In this document: in pieces, positions 20,324 to 29,392 of the stretch
Numbering within the stretch: position 1 is the stretch's first letter
Layout of the letters: each line of letters starts with the position of its first letter
Source: Streptomyces sp. NBC_01241
Lineage (GTDB): Bacteria > Actinomycetota > Actinomycetes > Streptomycetales > Streptomycetaceae
Reading direction: 5' to 3'
Length of the DNA: 64,000 nt
Assembly (NCBI RefSeq): GCF_041435435.1
Contig: NZ_CP108494.1
Span: 6,358,501-6,422,500, forward strand
Program-made: the position numbers and the translations under genes
Notes under the pieces: generated by a model
Seen by the model: only the letters and a program-made list of their open reading frames with translations
Told to the model about the DNA's origin: nothing
Databases searched by the model: none

Positions 20324-20780
20324 CCGGCGGTTCCGGCGGACGTTCGTGCGGGGCGGCCGGTACGCGGGGCGGCGGGTGCGCGGGAGGCTTTGCGCGGCGT
20401 GGCGGGTATGTGGGACGACGTTCGTTCGGGGCGTCGGACACACCGGGCGGTCGGTACGGGGCGGCGTTCGCGCGGCGCGGAGGGCACACGCGCGGGACTC
20501 AGGAGCACGGTTGCGGGGTGCCCGGGTGGGAGGGCCTGGGGCAGCGGGTGGGTGGGACGGTGGCCGAAACCGGTGCCGTCGCCGAAGGAACGGGCGAGAA
20601 CCGAATCCGTGGTTCCGGTGCCGCCCATGCCATCGCGCGCTTGGGTGAGCAGCGGTCGCCCGAGCGCCGGGACAACCGATTCGAGCCCCTGCCGTGCCAT
20701 GGCCGGGCCTTCAGCCGGACGGGGAGCACTGGGTGGTGTCTGCAGCGATGGACGAGTGAGTCACAGAGCTCAGCGGTGCG
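20324..20780. other. GC-rich intergenic tract after recX
   Basis: About 450 bp without a convincing gene. It contains degenerate GC-rich motifs of the CGTTCGTGCGGGGCGG type repeated at irregular spacing (20339-20490). Reading frames here are low complexity on both strands. No terminator as clear as those elsewhere in the window was found. Confidence 0.4.
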
Positions 20781-20833
20781 TCGTGTTCCCCGTGAAGACA
20801 TGTAGATTCTGGAGAGCAGAATCGAGGTTCGCC

Positions 20834-21607
20834 TTGGACAAGCCACTCAAGACGCCACCGCCGTACGCGATCACCAGCGTCGATCACGCACTCAGGGCGG
20901 CGGCCATGCTGCAGATGGAAGGCGGCCAGACGGTCACGCAGGTCGCCGAGCGGCTGGGGGTGGCCAGGTCCACCGCGCACCGGCTGCTGGCCATGCTCGT
21001 CTACCGGGACTTCGCCGTGCAGGACGAGCACCGGGTCTACCGGGCGGGCCCGGTACTCGAGCTGGCCGCGCACTCCCAGTCGCAGGTGTCCCTGCTGCGG
21101 GCTGCCGCACTGCCTCACCTGCACAGACTGGTTGATCTGCTGGACGAGACGGCGAACCTGACCATCCGCACGGGCGATACGGCCCGGTTCATCGCCAGCG
21201 TCGAGTGCACGCAGGCGCTGCGCGTCGGTTCCCGGGAGGGCATGGTCTTCCCTGCCCACCGCACGACCGCCGGACTGCTGCTCCTTGCCGGGCTCTCCGA
21301 GTCCCAGCTGGACGAGGTGTATGCCCCCGAGCGCTACCGCGACCGCCCCGGGGACCGCCCGGACCTCGCGGCGCTCCGCGATGAACTCGCGCGCGTGGGC
21401 CGCAGCGGGTTCGCCGTGAACCAGGAGCGCTCCGAACGTGGACTGATCGCCGTGGGAGTCCCGGTGCGCGGCGCGGACGGCACTCCGCAGGCGGGTCTGT
21501 CGATTTCCCTGCCCGGTGTGCGCTACGACCCGCACCGGCTCCGGTCACTGGTCGCGGTCCTCGACGCGGCGGCGCGTGCGCTGGAGGCCGACCTGGCGGT
21601 GGTGTGA
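20834..21607 (+). CDS. IclR-family transcriptional regulator
   Basis: A regulator of about 257 residues. TTG 20834 (MDKPLKTPPPYAITSVDHAL in part) is the likely start because GAGG lies 5 bp before it; upstream codons are non-coding in character. The N-terminal winged helix (QTVTQVAERLGVARSTAHRLL in part) is followed by the IclR effector domain with TGDTARFIASVECTQALRVG and FAVNQERSERGLIAVGVPV. IclR proteins often control catabolic operons; here decayed hydantoinase-like fragments follow directly, suggesting the original target operon has been lost. Confidence 0.88.
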   Translation: MDKPLKTPPPYAITSVDHALRAAAMLQMEGGQTVTQVAERLGVARSTAHRLLAMLVYRDFAVQDEHRVYRAGPVLELAAHSQSQVSLLRAAALPHLHRLVDLLDETANLTIRTGDTARFIASVECTQALRVGSREGMVFPAHRTTAGLLLLAGLSESQLDEVYAPERYRDRPGDRPDLAALRDELARVGRSGFAVNQERSERGLIAVGVPVRGADGTPQAGLSISLPGVRYDPHRLRSLVAVLDAAARALEADLAVV

Positions 21608-21649
21608 GGGTCTCCCGGCACGTCGGTCACCCGGGCACGTCGGTCAGCC

Positions 21650-21970
21650 CCAGTTCCGTGCCACGTAGTCGGCATCGGCGGCACCTGCACCAACTGCGTA
21701 GTACTCGACGATCAGAGCGCCGCGCCTCTACAAGGCGCCGCCCCGTCCGAACCCGCCGTCGGCGTCACCTCGGCCCTGGCGCACGCGGAAGCCGACCTCG
21801 TCGTCGAGAGCAGCGGACTCTTCGACCGGATCCACTACTTCGGCCTCGGCGCCACCGTGGCAACCACCGTGCTCATCGAGTGCAAGGGCGTGAAGACCGA
21901 GATCATCACCACGTGAGGTTTCCACGACGCGGTCGTCGCCCAGCAGCCGTCCGTTCTGAAAGCCGTGTCG
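21650..21970 (+). pseudogene. Remnant of hydantoinase/oxoprolinase subunit A (HyuA-like)
   Basis: The frame through 21665-21916 reads VVGIGGTCTNCVVLDDQ near its start and later FGLGATVATTVLIE and GVKTEIITT, matching the N-terminal ATPase-type domain of HyuA. There is no start codon in frame, the linker is shortened, and a TGA at 21914-21916 stands where homologues have Arg, with GFHDAVVAQQ continuing in the same frame. Only the first 100 or so of more than 600 residues remain. Confidence 0.6.
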
Positions 21971-21975
21971 GGCCG

Positions 21976-22131
21976 GCCGTTGTGGCCGAGGCCAACGACT
22001 GCAACACCGGCATCCACCTGCCCGGCGGCGAGATCGCCGCCCTCGGCCCGCACATCGTGTTCCACACCGGCTCCATGGCACCGGTCGTCTCGCACATCCT
22101 CCTCGGCCCGGAAGGTCGTCGCCCGCCTTGA
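21976..22131 (+). pseudogene. Possible remnant of hydantoinase subunit B (HyuB-like)
   Basis: A short frame reads EANDCNTGIHLPGGEIAALG then HIVFHTGSMAPVVSHILL, which resembles a segment of hydantoinase B/acetone carboxylase alpha subunits. It directly follows the HyuA remnant in another frame. Too short to be functional; the assignment is tentative. Confidence 0.35.
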
Positions 22132-22140
22132 GCGGATCAA

Positions 22141-22194
22141 CGGCGACGCCCCGGGCACCGGCGACGCCCCGGGCACCGGCGACGCCCCGGGCAC
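22141..22194. repeat. Three exact 18-bp tandem repeats
   Basis: CGGCGACGCCCCGGGCAC occurs three times head to tail at 22141, 22159 and 22177, in the decayed region between the hydantoinase remnants and the efflux gene. Confidence 0.9.
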
Positions 22195-22475
22195 CGTCAT
22201 CGGCCGGTTTGCCCGTGGCCATGACGGACCGACCACGTTCGGCGCGCCGGGAGTTCCGCGCGACAGTGTGCGCGCCCTGGCCGAACGGGTCGCCCGCCAG
22301 GCCCGGTTCGAACCACCTCCGGAGGCCGGTGCGCTTGCCCGGCTCCTCGCCGGCGCCTGGCGAACGACGGCGCGGGCCGGAACCACGCATGGTGCTTCCG
22401 GCCCGCGCGAAGCGGTCGACCGGACAGGGGACGGACGAAGCCCGCACGGGCGGGCCGGGCACCGTCCGTCGGCTT
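22195..22475. other. Intergenic region with no supported gene
   Basis: About 280 bp between the tandem repeats and the end of the DHA2 efflux gene. Frames on both strands are low complexity; nothing supported was seen apart from GC-rich inverted stretches that may terminate the efflux transcript. Confidence 0.4.
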
Positions 22476-24068
22476 TCAGTGCTGCGGGCCCGTCGAGGCG
22501 CGCCGGAGGCCGGCCGTCGCGATGACGGCGCCCAGCAGGCAGAGCACACCGGTGACGGTGACGGCCGTGTGCACACCGTTCATGAACGCCTGGCCGCTGC
22601 CTTCCACGACGGCCGCCCGGAGCCGGGCGGGCATGTCGGGCGAGACCGGAGCGACCCCCATCGCCACCGCGTCCTTGGCCGCCGCCATCCCGGCAGCCAC
22701 ACGCGCCGGGACGCCCGCCGCGGTCAGTTCCCCGGTGAGCGTCGAGCCGACCCGGCTGCTGATCAGCGAGACGAGAACGGACGTCCCCAGCGCGCCGCCG
22801 ATCTGCAGGGCGGTGGCCTGGATGCCGCCTGCCACGCCGCCGTCCTCGACGGGGGCCTGACCGACGATGGCGGCGGAGGAGGCGGACATCACCATGCCGA
22901 CACCGAGGCCGAGCGCGACGAACGGCGGCCACATCGTGGCGTAGGAGGAGCCGGTGTCCCAGGTCAGCATGGTGAAGGCGGCGGCGGCCTGGAGCAGCAT
23001 GCCCAGCGGCATGGAGAGCCGGGGCCCGAAACGGGCGGTCAGCGCGGCCCCGAGGGGAGAGGCCACCAGGGAGGCGAGGCTGAGCGGCAGGGTGCGCACA
23101 CCGGCCTCGACGGGGGTGAAGCCCCGCACGTTCTGCAGGTAGAGCATCACGAAGAAGATCAGGCCGAGCATCACGAAGAAGTTGAGCGCGGTGATGACCG
23201 TACCGGTGGTCAGCGCGCGGCTGCGGAACAGCCGCATCGGCAGCAACGGGTGCGCGACACGGGTCTCGAACCAGCCGAAGGCGACCAGGATCAGCACACC
23301 CGCGACGACCGACCCCAGGGTGCTCGCCGAGGACCAGCCCCACGTCTCGCCCTTGACGACGCCGTAGATCACGCAGAGCAGACCCAGTGCCAGCAGGACA
23401 ACGCCGACGACGTCGAAGCGGTGCCGGCCGGTCGAGTTCTTGCTCTGCGGTAGCACCGCGGCGCTGACCAGCACCGCGATCACGCCGATCGGGGCGTTGA
23501 TGTAGAACACGGACTCCCAGGTGACGTGCTCGATCAGCAGGCCCCCGACGATCGGCCCGAGCGCCGTCGAGACCGCCGAGACCATGGCCCAGATGCCCAC
23601 GGCCATACCGAACTTGCGCGGCGGGAACACCGCACGCAGCAGGCCCAGCGTGTTGGGCATCAGCAGACCGCCGAAGAAGCCCTGTGCCGCCCGGAAGGCG
23701 ATGACGCCCTCGATGGAGCCGGACAGACCGATGGCGACCGATGCCAGGGTGAACCCGACGACACCGACCACGTAGTACGTACGCCGTCCGAAGCGGTCGC
23801 CGAGCTTGCCGCCCAGAATCAGCGAGGCCGCGAGGGCGAGCAGATAGGCGTTGGTCACCCACTGCAGGTCCGCGGTGGACGCCTTGAGTGCGCGACCGAT
23901 CTCCGGGTTGGCGATCGCCACGACGGACGCGTCCAGCTGGACCATGAAGAGGCCGAAGGCGACCGCGAGGAGGGTCAGCCAGGGGTTGGAGCGCCTGCCG
24001 CGGGGCTGCGATGCCTCCGGTGGGCAGGCTGCGGGCAGGGATGAGTGATCCACGGTGGTGGACGGCAT
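22476..24068 (-). CDS. DHA2-family MFS drug efflux transporter (EmrB/QacA type)
   Basis: A 530-residue proton-driven multidrug exporter with about 14 membrane segments. After a 30-residue hydrophilic start come the DHA2 signatures: LFMVQLDASVVAIANPEI in helix 1, QWVTNAYLLALAASLILGG, and motif A GKLGDRFGRRTYY. The motif C region follows (SAVSTALGPIVGGLL). The MarR gene 195 bp upstream on the same strand is probably its regulator. Substrate unknown. Confidence 0.92.
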   Translation of the reverse strand: MPSTTVDHSSLPAACPPEASQPRGRRSNPWLTLLAVAFGLFMVQLDASVVAIANPEIGRALKASTADLQWVTNAYLLALAASLILGGKLGDRFGRRTYYVVGVVGFTLASVAIGLSGSIEGVIAFRAAQGFFGGLLMPNTLGLLRAVFPPRKFGMAVGIWAMVSAVSTALGPIVGGLLIEHVTWESVFYINAPIGVIAVLVSAAVLPQSKNSTGRHRFDVVGVVLLALGLLCVIYGVVKGETWGWSSASTLGSVVAGVLILVAFGWFETRVAHPLLPMRLFRSRALTTGTVITALNFFVMLGLIFFVMLYLQNVRGFTPVEAGVRTLPLSLASLVASPLGAALTARFGPRLSMPLGMLLQAAAAFTMLTWDTGSSYATMWPPFVALGLGVGMVMSASSAAIVGQAPVEDGGVAGGIQATALQIGGALGTSVLVSLISSRVGSTLTGELTAAGVPARVAAGMAAAKDAVAMGVAPVSPDMPARLRAAVVEGSGQAFMNGVHTAVTVTGVLCLLGAVIATAGLRRASTGPQH

Positions 24069-24263
24069 GAAGGTGCCTTGTCTGTCGGGAGTGCGGTGGG
24101 AACCGGAGTGCTACGGGAGACGTGCTACGGGAAACACGGAAGGGTGGAACGCGTTGCGCCCGGCCCGCCGGGGCGGGCCTGTCTCCGGGCACGGGAGATC
24201 CCCACGGGCACGGAGACAGCCGTGCGCGCGGTCGGTCGCATCCCCCGGCAGGGGATCGCGGGG

Positions 24264-24743
24264 TTACTCGGCGGCGGGCACGGGGCGCAGGTGACGTGCG
24301 AGCGACGTCAGCGCGCCGAGGGCCGAACCGAGTGCGTCCATCTCACCGTCGGTGAGGGACTGGAGGGCCTGGGACATGTGGGCGCCCTCGAGGCGCCGGA
24401 CCTCGGCCAGCTCCCGCCGTGCCCTCGAGGTCGGATACAGATGGGCGATCCGCTTGTCCCCGGCGTCCCGTCGACGCTCCAGCAGTCCCTGCTCGGTGAG
24501 CTGGGAGACGAGGGCGCTGACGTTGTTCGGCCGCATCAGCAGGGCGTCGGCGGCCTGGCGCACGGTGGCGCCCTCCTGCTGCGATACGAAGCGCAGCAGC
24601 GCGAGTTGCCCCTCGGGCGGCTTGGGCTGCGCGAAGTCCTGGGCGACCCGCCGGTCGAGAGCCCGGTTCAGCGCGGGCAGGCACGCCGTGAGCACAGTGG
24701 CCACACGGTCGAGGTCCTGGGTGGACGCGCGGAAATCGGACAT
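24264..24743 (-). CDS. MarR-family transcriptional regulator
   Basis: A 159-residue winged-helix regulator: EGQLALLRFVSQQEGATVRQAADALLMRPNNVSALVSQL (in parts) is the helix-turn-helix, followed by the wing GLLERRRDAGDKRIAHLYPT. It lies upstream of the DHA2 efflux gene on the same strand and probably represses both. The region just before its start (24744-24780) is strikingly A/T-rich for this genome, a likely promoter/operator. Confidence 0.9.
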   Translation of the reverse strand: MSDFRASTQDLDRVATVLTACLPALNRALDRRVAQDFAQPKPPEGQLALLRFVSQQEGATVRQAADALLMRPNNVSALVSQLTEQGLLERRRDAGDKRIAHLYPTSRARRELAEVRRLEGAHMSQALQSLTDGEMDALGSALGALTSLARHLRPVPAAE

Positions 24744-24785
24744 GGCCCGAATAATAGATCTGAAAATATAGGTATGTCAAAGGAT
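24744..24785 (-). promoter_or_regulatory. A/T-rich promoter/operator region of the marR-efflux unit
   Basis: The sequence around ATAATAGATCTGAAAATATA stands out against more than 70% GC surroundings and directly precedes the MarR start. Promoter and MarR-binding roles are inferred from position. Confidence 0.45.
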
Positions 24786-24932
24786 GTTTCTGCCCGCAGT
24801 GCTCGTGCGGCGGCGGGCGGGCTCCTGTGATCCTGGAGTCCCCCCGGCCGGTGTTGCGGGTGGTGCTCAGCGGCCGACACCGCCCCGGTGGACATCGCCC
24901 GGGTAGGTGTCGCCCCGGCAGGCGCTGCCCAG

Positions 24933-24976
24933 GCCGACGCCGCCCCGGTGGGCGTCGGCCCCGGGGCGGCGTCGGC
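24933..24976. terminator. Strong hairpin after the second efflux gene
   Basis: A perfect 16-bp stem (24933-24948 with 24961-24976; left arm GCCGACGCCGCCCCGG) and a 12-nt loop lie 24 bp beyond the stop of the minus-strand efflux gene ending at 25000. Confidence 0.8.
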
Positions 24977-24999
24977 TGCCGGACGGCCCCGCGGTCCGA

Positions 25000-26454
25000 T
25001 CAGACTTCGGCCGCGGCCTGCTCGGGCGCGGCGGCCTTGCTCCTGCCGTCGGCGCCCGAGGCGGCACGGGTCGCCGGGATGACGCTCGCGATGACCGCGG
25101 CGACCAGCGCGATGCCGCAGCCGATCATCAGGCCCGTGCGGAAGCCGCTCTCGGAGGTGAAGCTGTGTCCGCCCATGGTGACCGTCATCTGGGAGAGGAC
25201 CACACCCATCACGGCGGCGCCGACCGAGGTGCCCAGTGAACGCATGAGGGTGTTGAACCCGTTGGCGGCGGCGGTCTCGGAGAGCGGTACCGAGCTCATG
25301 ATCAGCGCGGGCATCGACCCGTAGGCGAGGCCCACGCCGCTGTTGATGACCATGAGGGCCAGCATGAGGCCCCACGCGGAGCCCATGAGGACGAGCGACA
25401 GGCCGTACCCGGCAGCCAGCACCAGGACACCGCTGATCAGGGTGAACTTCGGGCCGCGGGCGTCGGTGAGCTTTCCGCCGAACGGCGAGACGATCATCAT
25501 CATGATGCCGCCGGGTGCCATCCACAGGCCGGCGGCGAGCATCGACTGGCCCAGGCCGTAGCCGGTGGCCTGCGGGAACTGGAGCAACTGCGGCACGACC
25601 AGCATGCTCGCGTACATGCCGAAGCCGACGAAGATCGAGCCGACGTTGGTGAGCAGCACTCGGGGGCGGGCCGTGGTGCGCAGGTCGATCAGCGGCTCCC
25701 GCGTGCGCAGTTCCCAGGCGCCCCAGGCCAGCAGGATCACGACGGCGGCGGCGAACAGTCCGAGGGTCGTCGCCGAGGCCCAGCCCCAGTTGGCGCCCTT
25801 CGACACGGCGAGCAGCAGGCAGACCAGTCCGGCGCCGAGTCCCACCGCGCCGAGGGCGTCGAAGCGCTGACCCTTGGCGCCGGCCGGGACGTCGGGGATG
25901 ACGAACCAGATCGCGACGGCGATCAGCACGGCCAGGACGGTGGAGCCCCAGAACAGCACCCGCCAGTTGGCGTACTGGGCGACTGCCGCGGCGATCGGCA
26001 GGCCGAGCCCGCCGCCGATGCCCATGGAGGCGCTCACCAGCGCGATGGAGGAGCTGAGCTTCTCCGCCGGGACCACGTCGCGCAGCAGGGCGATGCCCAG
26101 CGGCACCATGCCCATGCCCATGCCCTGCAGTCCACGCCCGATGATCATGGGGACGACGGAGGAGGCGAGGGCGCAGACCAGTGAGCCGGCCACGAGCGGC
26201 ACGGAACACGCCAGGAGCATGCGGCGCTTGCCGATCAGGTCGCCGAGGCGGCCGGAGATCGGTACGCAGATCGCCCCCGCCAGCAGGGTGACGGTGATCA
26301 CCCATGCCGCGTTCGACGGAGAGGTGTGCAGGATCTGGGGCAGCTCCGCGATGAGCGGCGTGACCAGTGTCTGCATGATCGCGGCAGTGATGCCGGCGAG
26401 GGCCAGCGTGGCGACCACACCACCGGTGCGCGCCGTGGGCTGGGGGGCGTCCAT
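25000..26454 (-). CDS. DHA2-family MFS efflux transporter
   Basis: An integral membrane exporter of about 484 residues with about 14 helices. ATG 26454 (MDAPQPTARTGG) is chosen because GGAG lies 6 nt before it; the frame opens further upstream. Motifs: ITAAIMQTLVTPLIAELP in helix 1, NAAWVITVTLLAGA, and motif A GRLGDLIGKRRM. Divergent from a TetR gene with two matched palindromic sites between them, so it is probably repressed by that TetR. It is distinct in sequence from the other efflux gene 0.9 kb away. Confidence 0.92.
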   Translation of the reverse strand: MDAPQPTARTGGVVATLALAGITAAIMQTLVTPLIAELPQILHTSPSNAAWVITVTLLAGAICVPISGRLGDLIGKRRMLLACSVPLVAGSLVCALASSVVPMIIGRGLQGMGMGMVPLGIALLRDVVPAEKLSSSIALVSASMGIGGGLGLPIAAAVAQYANWRVLFWGSTVLAVLIAVAIWFVIPDVPAGAKGQRFDALGAVGLGAGLVCLLLAVSKGANWGWASATTLGLFAAAVVILLAWGAWELRTREPLIDLRTTARPRVLLTNVGSIFVGFGMYASMLVVPQLLQFPQATGYGLGQSMLAAGLWMAPGGIMMMIVSPFGGKLTDARGPKFTLISGVLVLAAGYGLSLVLMGSAWGLMLALMVINSGVGLAYGSMPALIMSSVPLSETAAANGFNTLMRSLGTSVGAAVMGVVLSQMTVTMGGHSFTSESGFRTGLMIGCGIALVAAVIASVIPATRAASGADGRSKAAAPEQAAAEV

Positions 26455-26510
26455 TCGGGACTCCATAAGTGAGGGGCTGCCGGGCATCATTCGCTCGCCC
26501 GGAGCCAAAA

Positions 26511-26526
26511 GTAAACATTTGCTTAC
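26511..26526. promoter_or_regulatory. Operator site 1 for the TetR regulator
   Basis: GTAAACATTTGCTTAC is a near-perfect palindrome (one mismatch between arms) in the divergent spacer between the efflux gene and tetR. Confidence 0.6.
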
Positions 26527-26555
26527 CTAGACGCTAGGGCAGGCGGGGGAGTGAG

Positions 26556-26571
26556 GTCAACATCTGTTTAC
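26556..26571. promoter_or_regulatory. Operator site 2 for the TetR regulator
   Basis: GTCAACATCTGTTTAC; its reverse complement GTAAACAGATGTTGAC shares the GTAAACA arm with site 1. The sites are 45 bp apart centre to centre. Confidence 0.55.
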
Positions 26572-26614
26572 ACGGCGGTGCGGGCGGTACCGTTCGAGCA
26601 GAGAGAGGACAGCC

Positions 26615-27262
26615 ATGAAAGCCAGCAGTTCCCAGGCAGCTCCCGCACCCCTGGCGCCGACGGACAACAGCCCACCGCCCTCCCGGCGAGGTGCCGGCGC
26701 CAGGACCCGCGGGCTCCTGCTCGACTCGGCCCGCCGACGCTTCGCGTACGACGGATACGCGGCCACGACGGTGCGCGACATCGCCGACGACGCCGGTGTC
26801 AACGTCGCGCTCATCAACCGTTACTTCCAGTCCAAGGAAGGCCTCTTCGAGGCCTGTCTGAAGGCGGTCATCGACGAACTCGTCCACGCGACGGGCGCGG
26901 TGGCCGACCTGGACCAGATTCCGGAGATCATCGTCAGTCACACCGCTGGCGTGCTCGCCACGGACGGTCCCAGGGGCGCCCTCCTGCTGCTGCTGCGTTC
27001 CTCCGGCGACGAGCGCACCGAGCAGATGCGTACCGGCCTGCTGCGCACGTTCAGCGAGCGGCTCGCCTCGGCGGCCGGCTGGCGGCCCGAGGATCCCGAC
27101 GGTGACGGACTCCTCCTGCGGGCCCAACTCGTTCTGTCCGTGGCCTTCGGCATCACAGTGCTGCGCGCTTCTCGCGGTCTGGAGCCGCTCGCGTCCGCCA
27201 CGTCGCAGGACCTCACGGGGCCGCTGCGCGATCTGGTCGACGCGCTGCTCACCGGTCACTGA
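26615..27262 (+). CDS. TetR-family transcriptional regulator
   Basis: A 215-residue TetR protein. Start ATG 26615 follows GAGAGGA. After a 30-residue flexible tail the helix-turn-helix (AATTVRDIADDAGVNVALINRYF in part) lies at about residues 48-72, followed by a helical ligand domain. Divergent from the DHA2 efflux gene and preceded by paired operator-like palindromes, so it most likely represses that exporter and itself. Confidence 0.92.
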   Translation: MKASSSQAAPAPLAPTDNSPPPSRRGAGARTRGLLLDSARRRFAYDGYAATTVRDIADDAGVNVALINRYFQSKEGLFEACLKAVIDELVHATGAVADLDQIPEIIVSHTAGVLATDGPRGALLLLLRSSGDERTEQMRTGLLRTFSERLASAAGWRPEDPDGDGLLLRAQLVLSVAFGITVLRASRGLEPLASATSQDLTGPLRDLVDALLTGH

Positions 27263-27350
27263 GGCGCGGCGCCGCGTCCCGGTCACGGGCCGGGCCGCCG
27301 CTCCCTCGCTCCCTCGTCGAATGCCGTGTCCGGGGCTCCGTGGGGACGCC

Positions 27351-27989
27351 TCACTGCCCGGCGCGGGCGGCGCGGGCGATGGTGGCGTCGATCAGCGCGA
27401 GCGCATCCGCCGCGGTACGGCCCGGGCAGCGGTTCCACGGTCCGATCAGACCGGTCCAGCCCCGGGACCGGAGTTCGGCGACGAGCCAGGCGCCCGCCCG
27501 GTCCACGGTGCCGAGGGAGCCGTAGCCCATGCGGTGGGCGGTGAGCAGGGCGCCGCAGACGCACCGGGCGCCGCGGGCGTTGCGGAGCCGGTAAGGGGTG
27601 TTCTGCCAGCCCCACTCGGTCAGGATCTGCCGTGCGTAGGCGAGATGCGTGGAGGGCCGCACCTCGGGCTGCCCGATGCGCCGCCAGGAGTGGAGCCGGT
27701 CGGGGAGGATCGCGCCGAGCCGCCCCGGGAGGGGCCGCTCACGCGGGGCGGTGGCCGGCAGGGCGCGCACGGACTCGGCGATGAGCTGATCGACCGGCAC
27801 GGACAGCAGGTCGCGCCAGTCGGCCGACTGACGGCCCGTCGGCCGATCCGCGAGGCCGGGGGAGGAGGGGGGCACGGGTTCGGCGGCGGTGAGGTCCCAG
27901 CCGGTGACGATCTGCTGCCAGGCCTCGGTGTCGTGGAGGCGAGCGGCCTGGGCATCGAGCTGGTCGGGGGTCAAGGTGGGCGTCGGCAT
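27351..27989 (-). CDS. DUF6197-like hypothetical protein
   Basis: A protein of about 212 residues from ATG 27989 (MPTPTLTPDQLDAQ), which has GGAG 11 nt upstream; the frame opens earlier but that part is Pro/Gly-rich. The C-terminal half resembles the DUF6197 pattern of Streptomyces: ARCVCGALLTAHRMGYG, then GPWNRCPGRTAADALALI. This family is small, cytosolic and of unknown function. The N-terminal 100 residues are not recognised. Confidence 0.6.
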   Translation of the reverse strand: MPTPTLTPDQLDAQAARLHDTEAWQQIVTGWDLTAAEPVPPSSPGLADRPTGRQSADWRDLLSVPVDQLIAESVRALPATAPRERPLPGRLGAILPDRLHSWRRIGQPEVRPSTHLAYARQILTEWGWQNTPYRLRNARGARCVCGALLTAHRMGYGSLGTVDRAGAWLVAELRSRGWTGLIGPWNRCPGRTAADALALIDATIARAARAGQ

Positions 27990-28363
27990 GGGTGCGAAGT
28001 CTCCGTCACGTCGGTCCTTGGCATTGAGCCGAATGTCCGTCGGGTACGGAGATTGCTCCACCGGAGCGTGGCGTTCGGGTGGGTCGGGGCGGAATTGGGG
28101 CACCGGCGAGCGGGCAGGGGATCCGGGCCCCGCACCCCGCACCCCGGAGCCCTGTGGTGGCGAGTCAAGGGAGGGCCGGGCCTGCACTACGACGGTGCGC
28201 CCACCCGCACCCGGAGCGGATGCTCCCGTACGACGCGTGCAATCCGGGCAACGCCCATAGCCGGAGGGGGCAGTTCTCGGCGCCGGAGCAGGCCGTTCTC
28301 AGCCGGATGCTCCGCCGCCGACCACGTCCGTCCCGCAGTCCGTCCCGCCGCCGGCCCCGTCCG

Positions 28364-28771
28364 TCAGGCCTCGACCGGAAGCCCCGCCGCACGCCACGCC
28401 TGGAATCCGCCGATCACATCGGTCGTCCGGTGCAGCCCCAGCTGACGCAGGGACGCGACGGCGAGGCTCGACGCGTAGCCCTCGTTGCAGACCACCACGA
28501 CCTGGAGGTCGTGGCTCACCGCCTCCGGGGCCCGGTGGCTGCCCAGCGGGTCGAGGCGCCACTCCAGCTCATTGCGTTCGACGACCAGCGCCCCCGGAAT
28601 CAATCCGTCCCGTTCCCGCAGCTCCGCATAGCGGATGTCCACGAGAAGCGCCCCGTCCGCGGTGGCGGCGAACGCCTCCCGCGGGCCCACCCGGACGAAC
28701 CCGGCCCGGACCCGTTCCAGCAGTTCGTCGATCCCGACCGGTGCCGTACTACGCCGAGGGCTGTCGCTCAC
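28364..28771 (-). CDS. Rhodanese-like sulfurtransferase
   Basis: A 135-residue single rhodanese domain. The persulfide-carrying cysteine is in VVVVCNEGYASSLAV near residue 94, and LLVDIRYAELRERDGLIPGA is the usual DxR strand region. Its ATG overlaps the stop of the upstream cysteine dioxygenase by 4 bp, so the two are translationally coupled and probably act together in cysteine sulfur oxidation (sulfane-sulfur handling). Confidence 0.9.
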   Translation of the reverse strand: MSDSPRRSTAPVGIDELLERVRAGFVRVGPREAFAATADGALLVDIRYAELRERDGLIPGALVVERNELEWRLDPLGSHRAPEAVSHDLQVVVVCNEGYASSLAVASLRQLGLHRTTDVIGGFQAWRAAGLPVEA

Positions 28772-29316
28772 CGCCAGTCCTCCGGCCGTTCGACCTGTTC
28801 GAGACGGAGCACCGCACCGGTGCGGCTGTAGCGCCGGATCTGCGGCAGCGGCGGGTAGTACGCATGGACGGAGACGGCGTGTTCCGTGCCCGATTCGTTC
28901 AGCACCTCGTGGACGTGGTGCCGGCCGAACGCCCTGCCCTGGCCGGTGGCCAACTGCCGGGAACGGTCGATGCCTTCGGTGAGTTCGAGCGTCTTCCAGC
29001 CGTCGGTGGGCAGCCGGGCGGCGAGCGACAGCTCCTTGAGGGTGCCGGCCGCGGTCGTGAAGGCGCCGATCGAGTCGGCGTGGTCGTGCCAGCCGGTGCC
29101 GGTGCCCGGCGGCCAGCCGATCAGCCAGGCCTCGCTGCCGCCCGGCCCTTCGAGTTGGACCCAGGTGCGGCCTTCGGGATCGAGCGGGAGCGAGGCGATG
29201 ATCGTGGCGTCGGCGGCGACACGGCGGACGAAATCGAGCAGCTCCGCAGCCGTCGGACCGGAAGCACCATCGGCGGCGGAGGACATGCGTACAGAGGGTG
29301 ACGAAGGGGCAGACAC
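28768..29316 (-). CDS. Cysteine dioxygenase type I
   Basis: A cupin enzyme of about 182 residues that oxidises cysteine to cysteine sulfinate with non-haem iron. The metal ligands are visible as WHDHADSIGAF (His-x-His) and the later His in GRHHVHEVLNESG. GTG 29316 is chosen because AGGA lies upstream; ATG 29286 lacks a ribosome site. A cysteine-rich leader peptide 77 bp upstream suggests cysteine-dependent control, and the downstream rhodanese overlaps by 4 bp. Confidence 0.88.
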   Translation of the reverse strand: MSAPSSPSVRMSSAADGASGPTAAELLDFVRRVAADATIIASLPLDPEGRTWVQLEGPGGSEAWLIGWPPGTGTGWHDHADSIGAFTTAAGTLKELSLAARLPTDGWKTLELTEGIDRSRQLATGQGRAFGRHHVHEVLNESGTEHAVSVHAYYPPLPQIRRYSRTGAVLRLEQVERPEDWR

Positions 29317-29392
29317 AGAGACCGTCCTGATGAGGGTTCGCGTGGACGCACGGCCGTGCGGCAGAGCGGACGGCGTGGCAGGAAGAGGCGAT

